A stretch of 64,000 nucleotides of DNA from Thermoleophilia bacterium (GCA_041393415.1 JAWKKE010000001.1:980620-1044619); one strand, 5' to 3'; positions 1 to 9,199 are shown, numbered from the stretch's first letter. Numbers and translations are program-made. Notes: generated by a model from the sequence alone, not told the origin.

Positions 1-24
1 GCCCTCGAGAAGGCTGCTGCATGA
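1..24 (+). CDS. possible C-terminal tail of an upstream gene (partial)
   Basis: The first reading frame gives only the residues ALEKAAA and then a TGA stop at 22-24. It could be the end of a gene lying before the window. Nothing about its function can be seen. Confidence 0.2.
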   Translation, partial: ALEKAAA

Positions 25-112
25 GTGACGAAGCAGAACGCGGTTGGGAGCAGTGCTGTGATCCGTGGAGCGCCGCACTAGTCGGCTGAGAAGGTGGGAC
101 GGAGGCACCAGC

Positions 113-2029
113 TTGAGCGACCCCGCTGAACTGCGCTTTTCTCCAAGGCCCAATCGTGCGCACGAGATCGAGTGGCGAACCTGGAGTGAGGATGTGTTCG
201 CCGAAGCACGTCGGACGAGCCGGCCGATCCTGCTGTCGCTGTCGGCTGTGTGGTGTCATTGGTGCCACGTGATGGACGAGACGACCTACTCCGATCCGGA
301 GGTCGTGACGACCATCAACCGTGAGTTTGTTCCTGTCCGGGTGGATAACGACAAGCACCCGGACATCAACCGACGGTACAACATGGGCGGCTGGCCCACG
401 ACCGCGTTTCTCACCGCCAGCGGCGAAGTCATCGCCGGAGCGACGTATGTCCCGCCCGCTCAGATGCTAGCCTCGCTGCGCCGCATCTCCGACTTCTTCG
501 CCGCAAACCGCGACGCCCTCACTGCGCTCACGCTTGTCGAGAATCCCGCTGTCGTCGACAGCGAGGCGCTGTCAGACGTTCACGCTCTAGCTTCGTCGCG
601 CCGGCCGAGTGCGCCCACGAGAGGCCATGAACGTCCGTCACGCGATTTGTTGCTGTCCCTTCCAGACCGAGTCGTGGCCACCGCGGTCGGCGCCGCCGAT
701 CCCGTCTACGGCGGCTTCGGCACTCTGCCCAAGTTCCCGCAGACAGCCGTTCTCGAGCTTCTGGACGCGTACGGAAGGCTGCATGCAGATGACGATCTCG
801 GACGTGACGCGCAAGCGGTCGTAGCCAGGAGCTTGCGCGCCCTCGTCACATCTCCGATCCGCGATCGCATTGCTGGAGGCTTCTTCCGCTACGCAACGCA
901 GCGCGATTGGTCGGCGCCCCATTTCGAGAAGATGCTGGAAGACAACGCGCGCATTGCCTACCTGCTCACCGGCGTATGTGCTTCACGACATGGAAGCAAG
1001 ACACTCCACGCCATTGACGATGAACTCCACGATTCGGTCGAGCAGGCCGCCGCGGACACGCTGGACTACCTCCTCCTGGTGCTCCATCGGTCCTCACCGC
1101 CATCGTTTGGGGGCAGCCAGGACGCCGACGAGGCGTACTACAGCCGCAACGCCGAGGACCGGCGACGGCACCGGGCACCGTCCATCGACCCGACGATTAT
1201 CGTCGACTGGAACGCGTTGGCCGCCCGCGCCCTCCTGAGGGCCGCGTGGCAGTGGAATCGAGTCGACATGCTCGCATCCGGTCTCGAAGTGCTCGACTTC
1301 CTGTGGCAGGCAGCGCGAGGCGCTCACCCGGAGACCGTCGCACACTTCCTCCAACAGGCGGAAGCGCCAACCGACTACATCCCGCTACTTGTCGATCAGG
1401 CGACCCTCGCCAGCGCCTTGCTAGACGCCTACGAGGCAACCGGGCAGCGGCACTTCCGAGCGCGAGCAGAGAGCCTTGTCGACTGGTCGCTGGAGCATCT
1501 CCGCGCCGCTGACGGACGAATGCTCGATCGCTTCGCAGCGCCGGATCAGAGCGCTGGACTCCTCACTCACCCGGCGCCGGCAATCGAGGAGAACGCGCTG
1601 TTCACCGACACTCTGTGGCGTCTCACGTCCTATGCAGGCGCCCATCACGCACGCATCGCTGAACGACAAGCAGCCGCCTGGGACATCGCTGCCGCCTGGG
1701 AAACCCATGTTGACGGACTCGGAATCGCGGCGGCCGCGTTGGCGTCGGCTGTCCTGCGCGAGCTTAGCGCCCCGCCACACGTGCGCGTCGTGGGTCCGCG
1801 CCAAGCCGGCGCCACGCAATCACTGCATCTGGCCGCTCTTCGAGCACAGCATCCCTTTCGCACGGTGCAGTTGCTCGACCCGCAGGATCCGGAAGACGCC
1901 GCCGACCTCGCGGCAGCCGGCATCGTGCCGATGGCCGAGCCAGCAGCGTTGGTCTGTCGTGGCGAGACTTGCTCGTCACCCATGACCGACACCGAGCAGT
2001 TGTCGGCTGCACTAGGTACCGTCGTCTAG
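113..2029 (+). CDS. DUF255 thioredoxin-fold protein (YyaL/SSP411 family)
   Basis: Large two-part protein of the DUF255 family. The N-terminal part has a thioredoxin-like fold with the family signature WCHWCHVM near residue 50 (a CxxC variant), followed by a GGWP motif; the rest (about residues 180-600) resembles the alpha/alpha-toroid glycosidase-like domain of the family, including HFEKML. The family is widespread but its biochemical role is not established. The TTG at 113 is preferred as start because GGAGG lies 8-12 bases upstream; a GTG at 65 would add 16 residues without a ribosome-binding site. The next gene starts 21 bases downstream, is also a thiol-redox protein, and is probably co-transcribed. 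Confidence 0.85.
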   Translation: MSDPAELRFSPRPNRAHEIEWRTWSEDVFAEARRTSRPILLSLSAVWCHWCHVMDETTYSDPEVVTTINREFVPVRVDNDKHPDINRRYNMGGWPTTAFLTASGEVIAGATYVPPAQMLASLRRISDFFAANRDALTALTLVENPAVVDSEALSDVHALASSRRPSAPTRGHERPSRDLLLSLPDRVVATAVGAADPVYGGFGTLPKFPQTAVLELLDAYGRLHADDDLGRDAQAVVARSLRALVTSPIRDRIAGGFFRYATQRDWSAPHFEKMLEDNARIAYLLTGVCASRHGSKTLHAIDDELHDSVEQAAADTLDYLLLVLHRSSPPSFGGSQDADEAYYSRNAEDRRRHRAPSIDPTIIVDWNALAARALLRAAWQWNRVDMLASGLEVLDFLWQAARGAHPETVAHFLQQAEAPTDYIPLLVDQATLASALLDAYEATGQRHFRARAESLVDWSLEHLRAADGRMLDRFAAPDQSAGLLTHPAPAIEENALFTDTLWRLTSYAGAHHARIAERQAAAWDIAAAWETHVDGLGIAAAALASAVLRELSAPPHVRVVGPRQAGATQSLHLAALRAQHPFRTVQLLDPQDPEDAADLAAAGIVPMAEPAALVCRGETCSSPMTDTEQLSAALGTVV

Positions 2030-2050
2030 ATGGCCTTACCAGGAGGATTC

Positions 2051-2686
2051 ATGCTCACGCTCTACCATGTCGAGTGGTGTCCGTCATGCCACACTGTTCG
2101 TCAGGTGCTGACCGAGCTCGGCCTTGCCTACACCTCGGTCAACGTCCCGTACGCGCGTGACGATCGCGCGGAGGTCATCGCAGTCTCCGGCCAGGCCAGT
2201 GTTCCGGTCTTGCTGGATGGCGACCGCGTTCTCTCTGACACATCGGCAATAGTCGCGCATCTTCGTGCGAGCTACGCAAGACCGAACGATGCAGCCGAGC
2301 ACGCCCGGGCCGGCGCTTGGCGGTTTTCCGCTCAACTCTCCGTCTCGCCGACTGCCGCCGCCAGCCAACTGCGCACCCTGCTCGAGCAGCGCGGCTTTCG
2401 CATACTCAGCGAGACCGCGGGGCCGGACATCAACGAGACCATGTCTCGAGACTACGTCATCCTCGCCGCCGTGTTGCCGCTCGTCGCTGCCGCCGTCGTC
2501 GACAGCGATTCCCGCGCTCCAGGCGGTGTGCTCGTGCCGTTGTCGATTGCGCCGACTGCGGCAGGCGGAAGCACAGTGGCGGCCGCGGACCCGGTGGGCC
2601 AGGTATGGCTCTTCGCGAATGCACCCCTGCGCAAGACAGTTGCAGTCGCGAAGCGCCACCTCGCCGAGATCTTCGCCTCGCTCTGA
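2051..2686 (+). CDS. glutaredoxin-DUF302 fusion protein
   Basis: The first about 80 residues are a glutaredoxin-like domain: a CPSC redox motif at residues 9-12 and a cis-proline in the ASVPVLL segment. Residues from about 90 to the end (beginning AGAWRFSAQL) resemble a DUF302 domain (TT1751-like), with a strand-helix pattern and the segment DYVILAAVLP where DUF302 proteins carry their conserved core. Known glutaredoxins reduce disulfides or handle glutathione-like thiols; DUF302 has no settled function. ATG at 2051 is chosen because AGGAGG lies immediately before it (2041-2046). It follows the DUF255 gene closely, so both may act on thiol stress or metal/sulfur handling; that is inference. 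The C-terminal assignment is less certain than the N-terminal one. Confidence 0.75.
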   Translation: MLTLYHVEWCPSCHTVRQVLTELGLAYTSVNVPYARDDRAEVIAVSGQASVPVLLDGDRVLSDTSAIVAHLRASYARPNDAAEHARAGAWRFSAQLSVSPTAAASQLRTLLEQRGFRILSETAGPDINETMSRDYVILAAVLPLVAAAVVDSDSRAPGGVLVPLSIAPTAAGGSTVAAADPVGQVWLFANAPLRKTVAVAKRHLAEIFASL

Positions 2687-2693
2687 GCCTTCT

Positions 2694-3443
2694 TCAGTCC
2701 CAGCCGTAGAGGCGAAGACTCAGCCAGCCTGCAACAAGTGCGATGCCTCCGAGAACGAGGTAGTCCCGCACATCCCAGGCGCGGCCGTTCCACGCGTCCT
2801 GGAGGGCGTTCACCGCATAGGTCAGAGGCAAGAAGTCCGCGATGCGCGACATTGTGTCGCTCATCACCTCGACCGGGGGACCAGCGCCAGAGAGAAACAG
2901 CATGACGAAGAACAGCATGAGTCCAGCGCCTTGCGCTGCGCGGGCCGAGCGCAACACGGCGCCGATCAGAGTGCCCATCGCAGAGAAAGCGGCCACGCTG
3001 ATCAGAAACGCCGCCGCCACCTGCAGTGGCGATGCCGGCAGACGCACGTCGTACACCAGATCGCCGAAGAGCCACACCAGCAACGCTCCGACGGTGGCGA
3101 GAGCAAGACCGGCCAGTACTTGCGACCCGAGCACGGCGCTCACCGGCACCAACGAAGCTCGGAAGCGCCGCAGCACTCCGCCCGATCGGTAGCTCGTGAG
3201 TCGCGCTGGCAGCATGATGATGCCGACCGACATGCACGCCAACGCGATGTACGCGGGAACATAGTAGTCAAGCGGCGCGAGTCCTGTGAACATTCCGCTG
3301 TCCGACTGAAATCTGGGGCCACCGAAGATCTCGCCCATCACAAACAGGAGCACCACGGGAAACGCGAATGTGAACACGAGCGTCGTGGGCTCCCGCAAGA
3401 AGAGCTTGAGCTCAACCCACGCGAGCTTGACGATGACCCTCAC
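2694..3443 (-). CDS. ABC-2 type transporter permease
   Basis: Integral membrane protein of about 249 residues with six predicted membrane segments, typical of ABC-2 permeases that export drugs, antibiotics or lipids. The segment ending in LPLTYAVNALQDAW is the usual family signature before the last membrane span. The GTG start at 3443 is preferred: AGGAAG precedes it and it lies 7 bases after the stop of the ATP-binding gene; an upstream ATG would overlap that gene. Together with the ATPase it forms a complete two-component exporter at the end of the fatty-acid synthesis operon, which suggests but does not prove a lipid-related substrate. It converges with the glutaredoxin gene, with only 7 bases between them. 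Confidence 0.85.
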   Translation of the reverse strand: MRVIVKLAWVELKLFLREPTTLVFTFAFPVVLLFVMGEIFGGPRFQSDSGMFTGLAPLDYYVPAYIALACMSVGIIMLPARLTSYRSGGVLRRFRASLVPVSAVLGSQVLAGLALATVGALLVWLFGDLVYDVRLPASPLQVAAAFLISVAAFSAMGTLIGAVLRSARAAQGAGLMLFFVMLFLSGAGPPVEVMSDTMSRIADFLPLTYAVNALQDAWNGRAWDVRDYLVLGGIALVAGWLSLRLYGWD

Positions 3444-3450
3444 GTTCTTC

Positions 3451-4359
3451 CTAATCCTCGACGAGATGGCCGGTGAGCCTGAGGAAGACGTCCTCCAGGC
3501 GTGGCTCCTCCACACGAAGATCCGCCGGGTAGATGCCGTGATTCGCCAGAGCCGCAGCCGTTAGGACGAGGAGGGGGCCGTCGCCCTCGACGACCGTGCG
3601 CCGGCCACGTCTTGTCAGTCGCTCTGCCCCCGGAACGTCAAGAAGCCAATCCATATCCGGCGCGTCACTGGAGAAGATCACCCGCTCCCAGGGACTGTGC
3701 TTCGCGACGAGCCCGCGAGGAGTATCTATCGCCACCACCCGACCTGCGTCGACAACGGCCACACGATCGCAAAGCCGTTCCGCCTCGTCCATGAAGTGGG
3801 TTACAAGAACCACTGTAGTCCCGCGATCGCGAACCTGCTCGATGAGCTCCCAAGCGATCCGCCGGGCAGCCGGATCCAGACCGGTCGTCATCTCGTCGAG
3901 GAACACGACCTCGGGCTCACTGACGAGAGCCAGCGCAATGAAGAGCCGTTGCCGCTGGCCGCCCGAAAGGCTTCCGAATGAGGCGTTCCGCTTGTCCTCG
4001 AGACCCCACTGCTGCAGAAGAACACGCCAGTCAGGCGCTCGCGACGTAAGGCCGGCGAACAGATCTAGCGCCTCCCACACACGAAGGTGGTCGGGGAGCC
4101 GCGATTCTTGGAGTTGACAACCGATCCGCCCGCGCAGCGCGGCGGCGTGTGTCAAGGGATCCTTGCCGAGTACTTCGATCCGACCTGACGTTGGAGGACG
4201 CAGGCCCTGAACACACTCGACCGTCGTCGTCTTCCCAGCGCCATTGGATCCTAGGAGCCCGAAGATCTCGCCGCGCTCGACCTCGAAGCTGGCATCGACG
4301 ACCGCCGCCACATGACGGTATCGCTTGTGCAGATGATCGCAGACGATAACCGGCGGCAT
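3451..4359 (-). CDS. ABC transporter ATP-binding protein (DrrA/NatA-like)
   Basis: About 302 residues. Walker A GSNGAGKTT, Q-loop at QLQES, signature LSGGQRQR and Walker B VFLDEMTTGLDP are all visible, so it should hydrolyse ATP. The C-terminal 80 residues, ending in RLEDVFLRLTG, are the usual extension of DrrA-type exporter ATPases. Start ATG 4359 begins at the natural N-terminus (PPVIVCDHL); longer versions would run into accA. It follows accA by 22 bases on the same strand and precedes its permease, so it is probably the last-but-one gene of the fab/acc operon. Confidence 0.88.
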   Translation of the reverse strand: MPPVIVCDHLHKRYRHVAAVVDASFEVERGEIFGLLGSNGAGKTTTVECVQGLRPPTSGRIEVLGKDPLTHAAALRGRIGCQLQESRLPDHLRVWEALDLFAGLTSRAPDWRVLLQQWGLEDKRNASFGSLSGGQRQRLFIALALVSEPEVVFLDEMTTGLDPAARRIAWELIEQVRDRGTTVVLVTHFMDEAERLCDRVAVVDAGRVVAIDTPRGLVAKHSPWERVIFSSDAPDMDWLLDVPGAERLTRRGRRTVVEGDGPLLVLTAAALANHGIYPADLRVEEPRLEDVFLRLTGHLVED

Positions 4360-4381
4360 TCTCACTTGCGAGCAGGTAGGT

Positions 4382-5395
4382 TCAGCCCGCAGCAAAGCCG
4401 CCGAATGGCGACAGATTTCCGGCGACGAGGTCTGGATCGTGCCACTGCCCAAGTCTCCGGAAACGCTCGCGCCGCTGAGCTCTGCGACTCTCCGGCGCGG
4501 CGCCCTCCAGTTCAGTCAGCATCTCGTCGAGCGCCTCGGAGAGCCGCGCGGCGGTCTCCTTGGGGTGAAGGTGAGCGCCGCCGCGCGGCTCATTGACGAC
4601 GCGGTCGACAACCCCTAGCGGCACAAGCTGAGCGGCCGTCGGACGCAGCGCCTCCGCGGCTTGTGGAGCGAACGCCGCGTCGCGCCACAGGATCGCCGCA
4701 CACCCCTCGGGCGTGATCACGGAGTACGTAGCGTTCTCCAGCATGAGAACCCGGTCCGCCACGGCCAACGCAAGGGCTCCACCAGAACCTCCCTCACCGA
4801 TGACGGTCGCGATCACCGGCACAGTCAGTCTGGCCATGCTCAGCATCGTCTCGGCGATTGCACGCGCCTGCCCACCCTCTTCCGCCGCGACGCCAGGGTT
4901 TGCGCCCGGAGTATCGATGAGAGTGATGATCGGTAGGCGGTGACGTTCCGCAAGCGCGAACAGACGCTGCGCCTTGCGATAGCCGTCTGGGCGCGCCATT
5001 CCGAAACTGTGCAAGGTCTGTTCCTCAAGGCCGCGACCCTTCTGATGGCCGACCACAACCACGGCGCGGCCATGAAACCAACCCAGCCCGCCGAGAATCG
5101 CCGCGTCATCGGCACGCAGTCGATCGCCCTTAAGTTCCTCGAAGCCATCAATGAAATACGAGATGTAGTCGCTCGTATGCGGACGGTCTTTGTGACGAGC
5201 GAGTTCGATCGTTGCCCACAGATCGCGCTGCCGACCCTCACTTCTCAGCGTCTTCAGGCGGCCCTGAAGCTTGTCGATCTCCTCCGACAAGTGGATGCCA
5301 GGCATGAGCGGCAAGCGTCCGAGCTCGGCCAAGCGCTGCTTGAGCCAACCCGCTCGCGCCTCGCGTTCGCGATCGCCCCCTTTGTCCTCTGTCAT
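4382..5395 (-). CDS. accA: acetyl-CoA carboxylase carboxyltransferase subunit alpha
   Basis: AccA pairs with AccD to move the carboxyl group from carboxybiotin to acetyl-CoA, giving malonyl-CoA for fatty-acid synthesis in the cytoplasm. The about 337-residue sequence has the AccA landmarks: an N-terminal coiled region with the IHLSEEIDKLQGRL segment, GRAVVVVGHQKGR, LIDTPGA, and GEGGSGGALA followed by YSVITPEGCA, which form the oxyanion-hole and CoA site. ATG 5395 is preferred; a GTG 9 bases upstream is possible and both sit behind a GGGAGGGGG tract. That tract lies inside the preceding accD frame, which runs 158 bases further into this gene. Biotin carboxylase and BCCP genes are not in the window. 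Confidence 0.95.
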   Translation of the reverse strand: MTEDKGGDREREARAGWLKQRLAELGRLPLMPGIHLSEEIDKLQGRLKTLRSEGRQRDLWATIELARHKDRPHTSDYISYFIDGFEELKGDRLRADDAAILGGLGWFHGRAVVVVGHQKGRGLEEQTLHSFGMARPDGYRKAQRLFALAERHRLPIITLIDTPGANPGVAAEEGGQARAIAETMLSMARLTVPVIATVIGEGGSGGALALAVADRVLMLENATYSVITPEGCAAILWRDAAFAPQAAEALRPTAAQLVPLGVVDRVVNEPRGGAHLHPKETAARLSEALDEMLTELEGAAPESRRAQRRERFRRLGQWHDPDLVAGNLSPFGGFAAG

Positions 5396-6224
5396 ATCCG
5401 TCACCCCCTCCCAGCAGACGCATGTATGCGGCCAGTTTGGTGCGCAACTCGCCTCGAGGCACAACCGCATCGAGATGGCCCAAGGTCAGCGTTCGCTCCG
5501 CGCTGCCGAAGTCGGCGGGCAACGCCTCTCGGGTCGTCTCCGCGATCACACGCGGTCCGGAGAAGCTAAGAAGCGCGCCAGGTTCTGCGACGCAGATGTC
5601 GGCGAGACTGGCGAAACTCGCCAGTACGCCACCCGTACAGGGGTCGACCAGCACGGAGATGTAAGGACACCGGGCCTCATTCAAGAGGTCGACTGCACAG
5701 GTGGTCTTCGCCATCTGCATCAGACTGAGAATGCCCTCTTGCATGCGTGCGCCGCCCGAGCTACAGACGGCCACCAATGGCAGACCGTTCCCCGCCGCCA
5801 TGCTGGCCCCGCGCCAGAAGCGCTCACCAACTACGCTGCCCATGCTTCCGCCCATGAACCCAAAGTCCATGACAGCGAGCACGCAGCGCACACCTTCTAT
5901 GCGCGCCGTTCCCGCAACAAGAGCCTCCGAAAGGCCAGTCTTCGCTTGCGCGGCACGCAGGCGCTCCGGATACGTCTCGATATCGACGAAGTCCAGTGGA
6001 TCGAGCGGCGTCACCGCCGTCCACTGCTCGCGAAAGGAGCGCTCATCCGCGAGCTGTCTGATGCGATCGCGCACGCCGATCCGCAAGTGCAGTCCACAGT
6101 GCGGACACACCATGAGGTTGGCGCGCAGAGCAGCAGGACTGGCGCCTTCGTGACATGAGGGGCACTCCCACTCCGGCTTCGGCGGTTCCGGACCACGGCG
6201 CTCTATCTCCACGATGACGTTCAT
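5238..6224 (-). CDS. accD: acetyl-CoA carboxylase carboxyltransferase subunit beta
   Basis: Zinc-ribbon carboxyltransferase beta subunit. CPSC and CPHC pairs in the first 45 residues form the Zn site; the crotonase-like core has GFMGGSMGSVVGERF, SSGGARMQEG and VDPCTGGVLASFA, all expected in AccD. Family proteins end near the LLGG at about residue 276. Here the frame reads on for about 50 more residues of low-complexity RGRSRTRG-type sequence through the start of accA. One additional G in the five-G run just before accA would give GGA GGG GGG TGA, an ordinary stop overlapping accA. The long tail is therefore either a real read-through overlap or a one-base indel. Located between fabF and accA. 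Confidence 0.93.
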   Translation of the reverse strand: MNVIVEIERRGPEPPKPEWECPSCHEGASPAALRANLMVCPHCGLHLRIGVRDRIRQLADERSFREQWTAVTPLDPLDFVDIETYPERLRAAQAKTGLSEALVAGTARIEGVRCVLAVMDFGFMGGSMGSVVGERFWRGASMAAGNGLPLVAVCSSGGARMQEGILSLMQMAKTTCAVDLLNEARCPYISVLVDPCTGGVLASFASLADICVAEPGALLSFSGPRVIAETTREALPADFGSAERTLTLGHLDAVVPRGELRTKLAAYMRLLGGGDGYDRGQRGRSRTRGASGLAQAALGRARTLAAHAWHPLVGGDRQASGPPEDAEK

Positions 6225-6243
6225 GCCAGCTCTTCAAGCCCCG

Positions 6244-7488
6244 TCAGGCGTCGAAGCGACGAAACACGAGCGTGACGTCGTGGCCACCGAATCCGAAGCT
6301 GTTGCTGGTTGCAACATCGACCCGCTGACTACGTGCCACCAGCGGCACGTAGTCCAGATCGCACTCTGGACCCGGGTTCGTAAGGTTTATTGTCGGCGGG
6401 ATCACGCCGTTGGTTATTGTCAGCACGGTCGCGATGGCCTCGATGGCCCCAGACGCACCCAGGCAATGGCCAAGCATCGACTTGTTGGACGAAATGGCTA
6501 CCCTGCGCGCGTGATCACCGAAAGCGGCCTTGATCGCCCGAGTCTCAGCGACATCCCCCGCCTCTGTGGAGGTCCCGTGGGCGTTGATGTAGTCGACGAC
6601 CGAGGGCTCGATTCCGGCCTGTGCCAACGCCGCCGTCATGGCCCGCGCCTGCGAGAGGCCGGTCTCGTCCGGCAGAGTCATGTGATACGCGTCGCAACTC
6701 ATCCCGGCCCCCGCCAGCTCGGCGTAGATTCGAGCACCTCGCAACGTCGCGTGTTCGAGACTCTCTAGCACAAGGCAACCTGCGCCCTCTCCCATCACGA
6801 AACCGTCTCGGCCTGCGTCAAAGGGTCGGGAGGCGTTAACGGGGTCGTCGTTCCGTGTCGACAACGCCCGAGCCGCGGCGAAACCAGCGAGGCCAATCGG
6901 ACAGATCGGGGCCTCGCTCCCCCCAGCGAACATGACGTCAGCATCGCCGCTGCGAATCATCCTCGCGGCGTACCCAATCGCGTCCGAACCGGCGGCGCAG
7001 GCCGTGGCCGTTGCGCTTACGGGGCCCTTGAGGCCCAATTCGAGGGATACGTGCGCCGCCGCCATATTCGGAATCATCATCGGGACAACGAGAGGATTGA
7101 CCCGGTCAGGGCCCCTCTCCATCAGCCGTTCAATCTCGGACTGAAGCGTCTGCATCCCCCCGACGCCACTGCCCATTACTGCGCCGACACGCGTTGACTC
7201 CGAACGCGGATCGTAGCCGGCATCGGCGGCAGCCTTACTCGCCGCCGCGACGGCGTACCGACTGAAGAGATCGAGACGACGCACCTGACGCTTGTCGATG
7301 TAGTCCTCGGCGACAAAATCGCTGACCTCCGCCGCAATCCGCACGCGGTACGCCGAAGTATCGAAGCGCGTGATCTCGCGGACCCCAGACTCGCCCGCGA
7401 CCAACCTCCGCCAGAACGTATCGAGTTCGTTGCCAAGCGGCGAGATGAGACCGAGCCCGGTGATGACGACCCTGGTCGAGTGTGTCAT
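6244..7488 (-). CDS. fabF: beta-ketoacyl-ACP synthase II
   Basis: Condensing enzyme that elongates acyl-ACP with malonyl-ACP. The thiolase-fold active site is complete: Cys in TATACAAGSDA, His in NAHGTSTEAGD, Lys in SSNKSMLGHCLGA, and the second His in HCLGASGA. The C-terminal glycine motif reads NSFGFGGHD where most homologues have GGHN, a mild variant. Length about 414 residues is normal. ATG 7488 matches the usual N-terminus (THSTRVVITGLG). It follows fabG by 21 bases. In most bacteria acpP sits between fabG and fabF; there is no room for it here. Confidence 0.95.
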   Translation of the reverse strand: MTHSTRVVITGLGLISPLGNELDTFWRRLVAGESGVREITRFDTSAYRVRIAAEVSDFVAEDYIDKRQVRRLDLFSRYAVAAASKAAADAGYDPRSESTRVGAVMGSGVGGMQTLQSEIERLMERGPDRVNPLVVPMMIPNMAAAHVSLELGLKGPVSATATACAAGSDAIGYAARMIRSGDADVMFAGGSEAPICPIGLAGFAAARALSTRNDDPVNASRPFDAGRDGFVMGEGAGCLVLESLEHATLRGARIYAELAGAGMSCDAYHMTLPDETGLSQARAMTAALAQAGIEPSVVDYINAHGTSTEAGDVAETRAIKAAFGDHARRVAISSNKSMLGHCLGASGAIEAIATVLTITNGVIPPTINLTNPGPECDLDYVPLVARSQRVDVATSNSFGFGGHDVTLVFRRFDA

Positions 7489-7509
7489 GCCTACGCCCAC
7501 CGTCCTCTG

Positions 7510-8265
7510 CTAGATCCCAAGGCCACCGTCGACGGGCAGCACGACACCCGTGATGAAGCGCGCCTGAGGTGAGGCGAGGAAGACCGCCGCGCCGGCCACG
7601 TCGTCGGTCGTGCCCATGCACTTCAAGGGCGTGTTGCTGACGATGAGTTCCCTCGTCTCCTCGGAAAGGGCCTGTGTCATGGGGGTGTCGATGTAGCCCG
7701 GGGCGATAGCGTTCACTCGCACACCACGCGGGCCGAGCTCCTTAGCCATCGACTTGGTGAGGCCGATAACGCCCGCTTTCGCCGCCGCGTAGTTCGCCTG
7801 GCCCGCATTGCCGCGACGCCCAACAACACTGGCTAGGTTGATGATGCATCCGGAGCGGCGTCGGAACATCTTGCGGGCCGCCGCCTTACTCACCAGAAAC
7901 GTCCCGCGTAAGTGCGTTGCGATCACCGCATCGAAGTCAGCAGCGTCCATCATCATGACAACGTTATCGCGCGTGATGCCCGCGTTGTTGACGACAATGC
8001 TGAGTGGTCCCAGCTCAGACTCAACCTGCTCAATGCAAGAACTGACTTGCTCTTCATCGGCAACGTTGCCCATCAAACACATAGACCTGCGCCCGAGGGC
8101 CATCACCTCACCGACAACGGCGGAGCATGACGCCTCGTCAGAGTAGTCGTAAACAGCCACGTCGGCACCCGCCGCAGCAAGCGCCAATGCAATCGCTCGA
8201 CCGATTCCCCGCCCTGCGCCTGTTACGAGTGCCACTGCACCATCGAGATCGACCTGCACGCTCAA
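7510..8265 (-). CDS. fabG: 3-oxoacyl-ACP reductase
   Basis: Short-chain dehydrogenase, 251 residues. NADPH site TGAGRGIG near residue 16, NNAG motif, Ser in NLASVVG, and the catalytic YxxxK as NYAAAKAG are present, followed by the family segment VNAIAPGYIDTPMT. It reduces beta-ketoacyl-ACP in the elongation cycle. The start is a TTG at 8265 preceded by GGAGG and overlapping the fabD stop by a few bases (TTTTGA), indicating translational coupling; a GTG 6 bases later is an alternative. Its position inside the fab operon supports FabG over other SDR enzymes. Confidence 0.94.
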   Translation of the reverse strand: MSVQVDLDGAVALVTGAGRGIGRAIALALAAAGADVAVYDYSDEASCSAVVGEVMALGRRSMCLMGNVADEEQVSSCIEQVESELGPLSIVVNNAGITRDNVVMMMDAADFDAVIATHLRGTFLVSKAAARKMFRRRSGCIINLASVVGRRGNAGQANYAAAKAGVIGLTKSMAKELGPRGVRVNAIAPGYIDTPMTQALSEETRELIVSNTPLKCMGTTDDVAGAAVFLASPQARFITGVVLPVDGGLGI

Positions 8266-9197
8266 AACGCCTCCGTGTACCGTTTGTCGTTTCGTACCGC
8301 TGCCAGCGTCTGGACATCTGAGATGCGCGATATCGCGGCTTCAGGCACGCTGCGTCGAACCAGACCTCCGAGGACATCTCCCGGCCCAACCTCGAGGAAA
8401 GCATCATACCCTGCCGCGTACAAGTGCTTCACTGCCTGCATGAATCGTACTGGCGAAACAAGCTGACGAAGGAGAAGGTCGGGGAACGCATCTTCTTCGA
8501 ACGCGAGACTGCACGTGGAGAAGAACCGCGTCGCAGGATTGCGCCACGTCGCCTTCCGCAGTTCGCCGCCATACGGCGCGAGCGCAGGCTCCATAAGAGG
8601 CGAGTGGAACGCGCCCGACACGGCGAGAGGAATTACGCGACGAGCGCCAAGATCCTTGGCCCTTTCCTCCGCTACTCGAAGTCCGTCTGGCGTACCGCTC
8701 ACCACCGTTTGGCCGGGGCTATTGAAATTCGCCGGCCAGACACCGTCGATGTCCGCGCATAGCTGAACGACGGCCGGCTCCTCCAGGCCGATGACTGCAG
8801 CCATACCGCCGGGATTCTCCTTGGCGGCGACGAGCATCTCCTCGCCGCGTCGCCGCACAAGACGCACCGCTTCAAGAAAAGAAACCGCGCCGGCCGCCAC
8901 CAAGGCTGAGTACTCGCCCAGACTGTGGCCCAGCGCGACCTCAAAGCGCACCCCCTCCTCTTCCAGAAGGCGATGAATCGCCACCGAGACAGTGAGGAGA
9001 GCAGGCTGCGTGAGATCCGTGCGCGCCAAGAGCTGCGCAGGGCCACTCGTACAAAGCGCCTCCAGATCGTAGCCCAAGACAGCTGAAGCTTCATTGAACG
9101 TCTGGCGAACCAGGGGCTCAGCAGCGCACAGGTCGGCGCCCATGCCGACGACCTGTGATCCCTGGCCAGGGAACATCAGAACCAACCCAGCCACCAC
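8262..9197 (-). CDS. fabD: malonyl-CoA:ACP transacylase
   Basis: Transfers malonyl from CoA to acyl carrier protein. Landmarks: FPGQGSQ at the N-terminus, active-site serine in GHSLGEYSA, an Arg in the VRRRG segment, and the catalytic His in SGAFHSPLM. Length about 311 residues is normal. The GTG at 9197 is chosen because GGGAG lies 8 bases upstream and it yields the short N-terminus usual for the family; an ATG at 9224, inside the end of fabH, would add nine residues. It overlaps fabG at its 3' end and sits directly after fabH, the classic order fabH-fabD-fabG-fabF. Confidence 0.93.
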   Translation of the reverse strand: MVAGLVLMFPGQGSQVVGMGADLCAAEPLVRQTFNEASAVLGYDLEALCTSGPAQLLARTDLTQPALLTVSVAIHRLLEEEGVRFEVALGHSLGEYSALVAAGAVSFLEAVRLVRRRGEEMLVAAKENPGGMAAVIGLEEPAVVQLCADIDGVWPANFNSPGQTVVSGTPDGLRVAEERAKDLGARRVIPLAVSGAFHSPLMEPALAPYGGELRKATWRNPATRFFSTCSLAFEEDAFPDLLLRQLVSPVRFMQAVKHLYAAGYDAFLEVGPGDVLGGLVRRSVPEAAISRISDVQTLAAVRNDKRYTEAF

Positions 9198-9199
9198 GT

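Noticed and set aside
2265..3476. 403-codon plus-strand frame over the glutaredoxin and ABC permease genes
   Set aside because: It shadows two recognisable genes and is highly charged nonsense.
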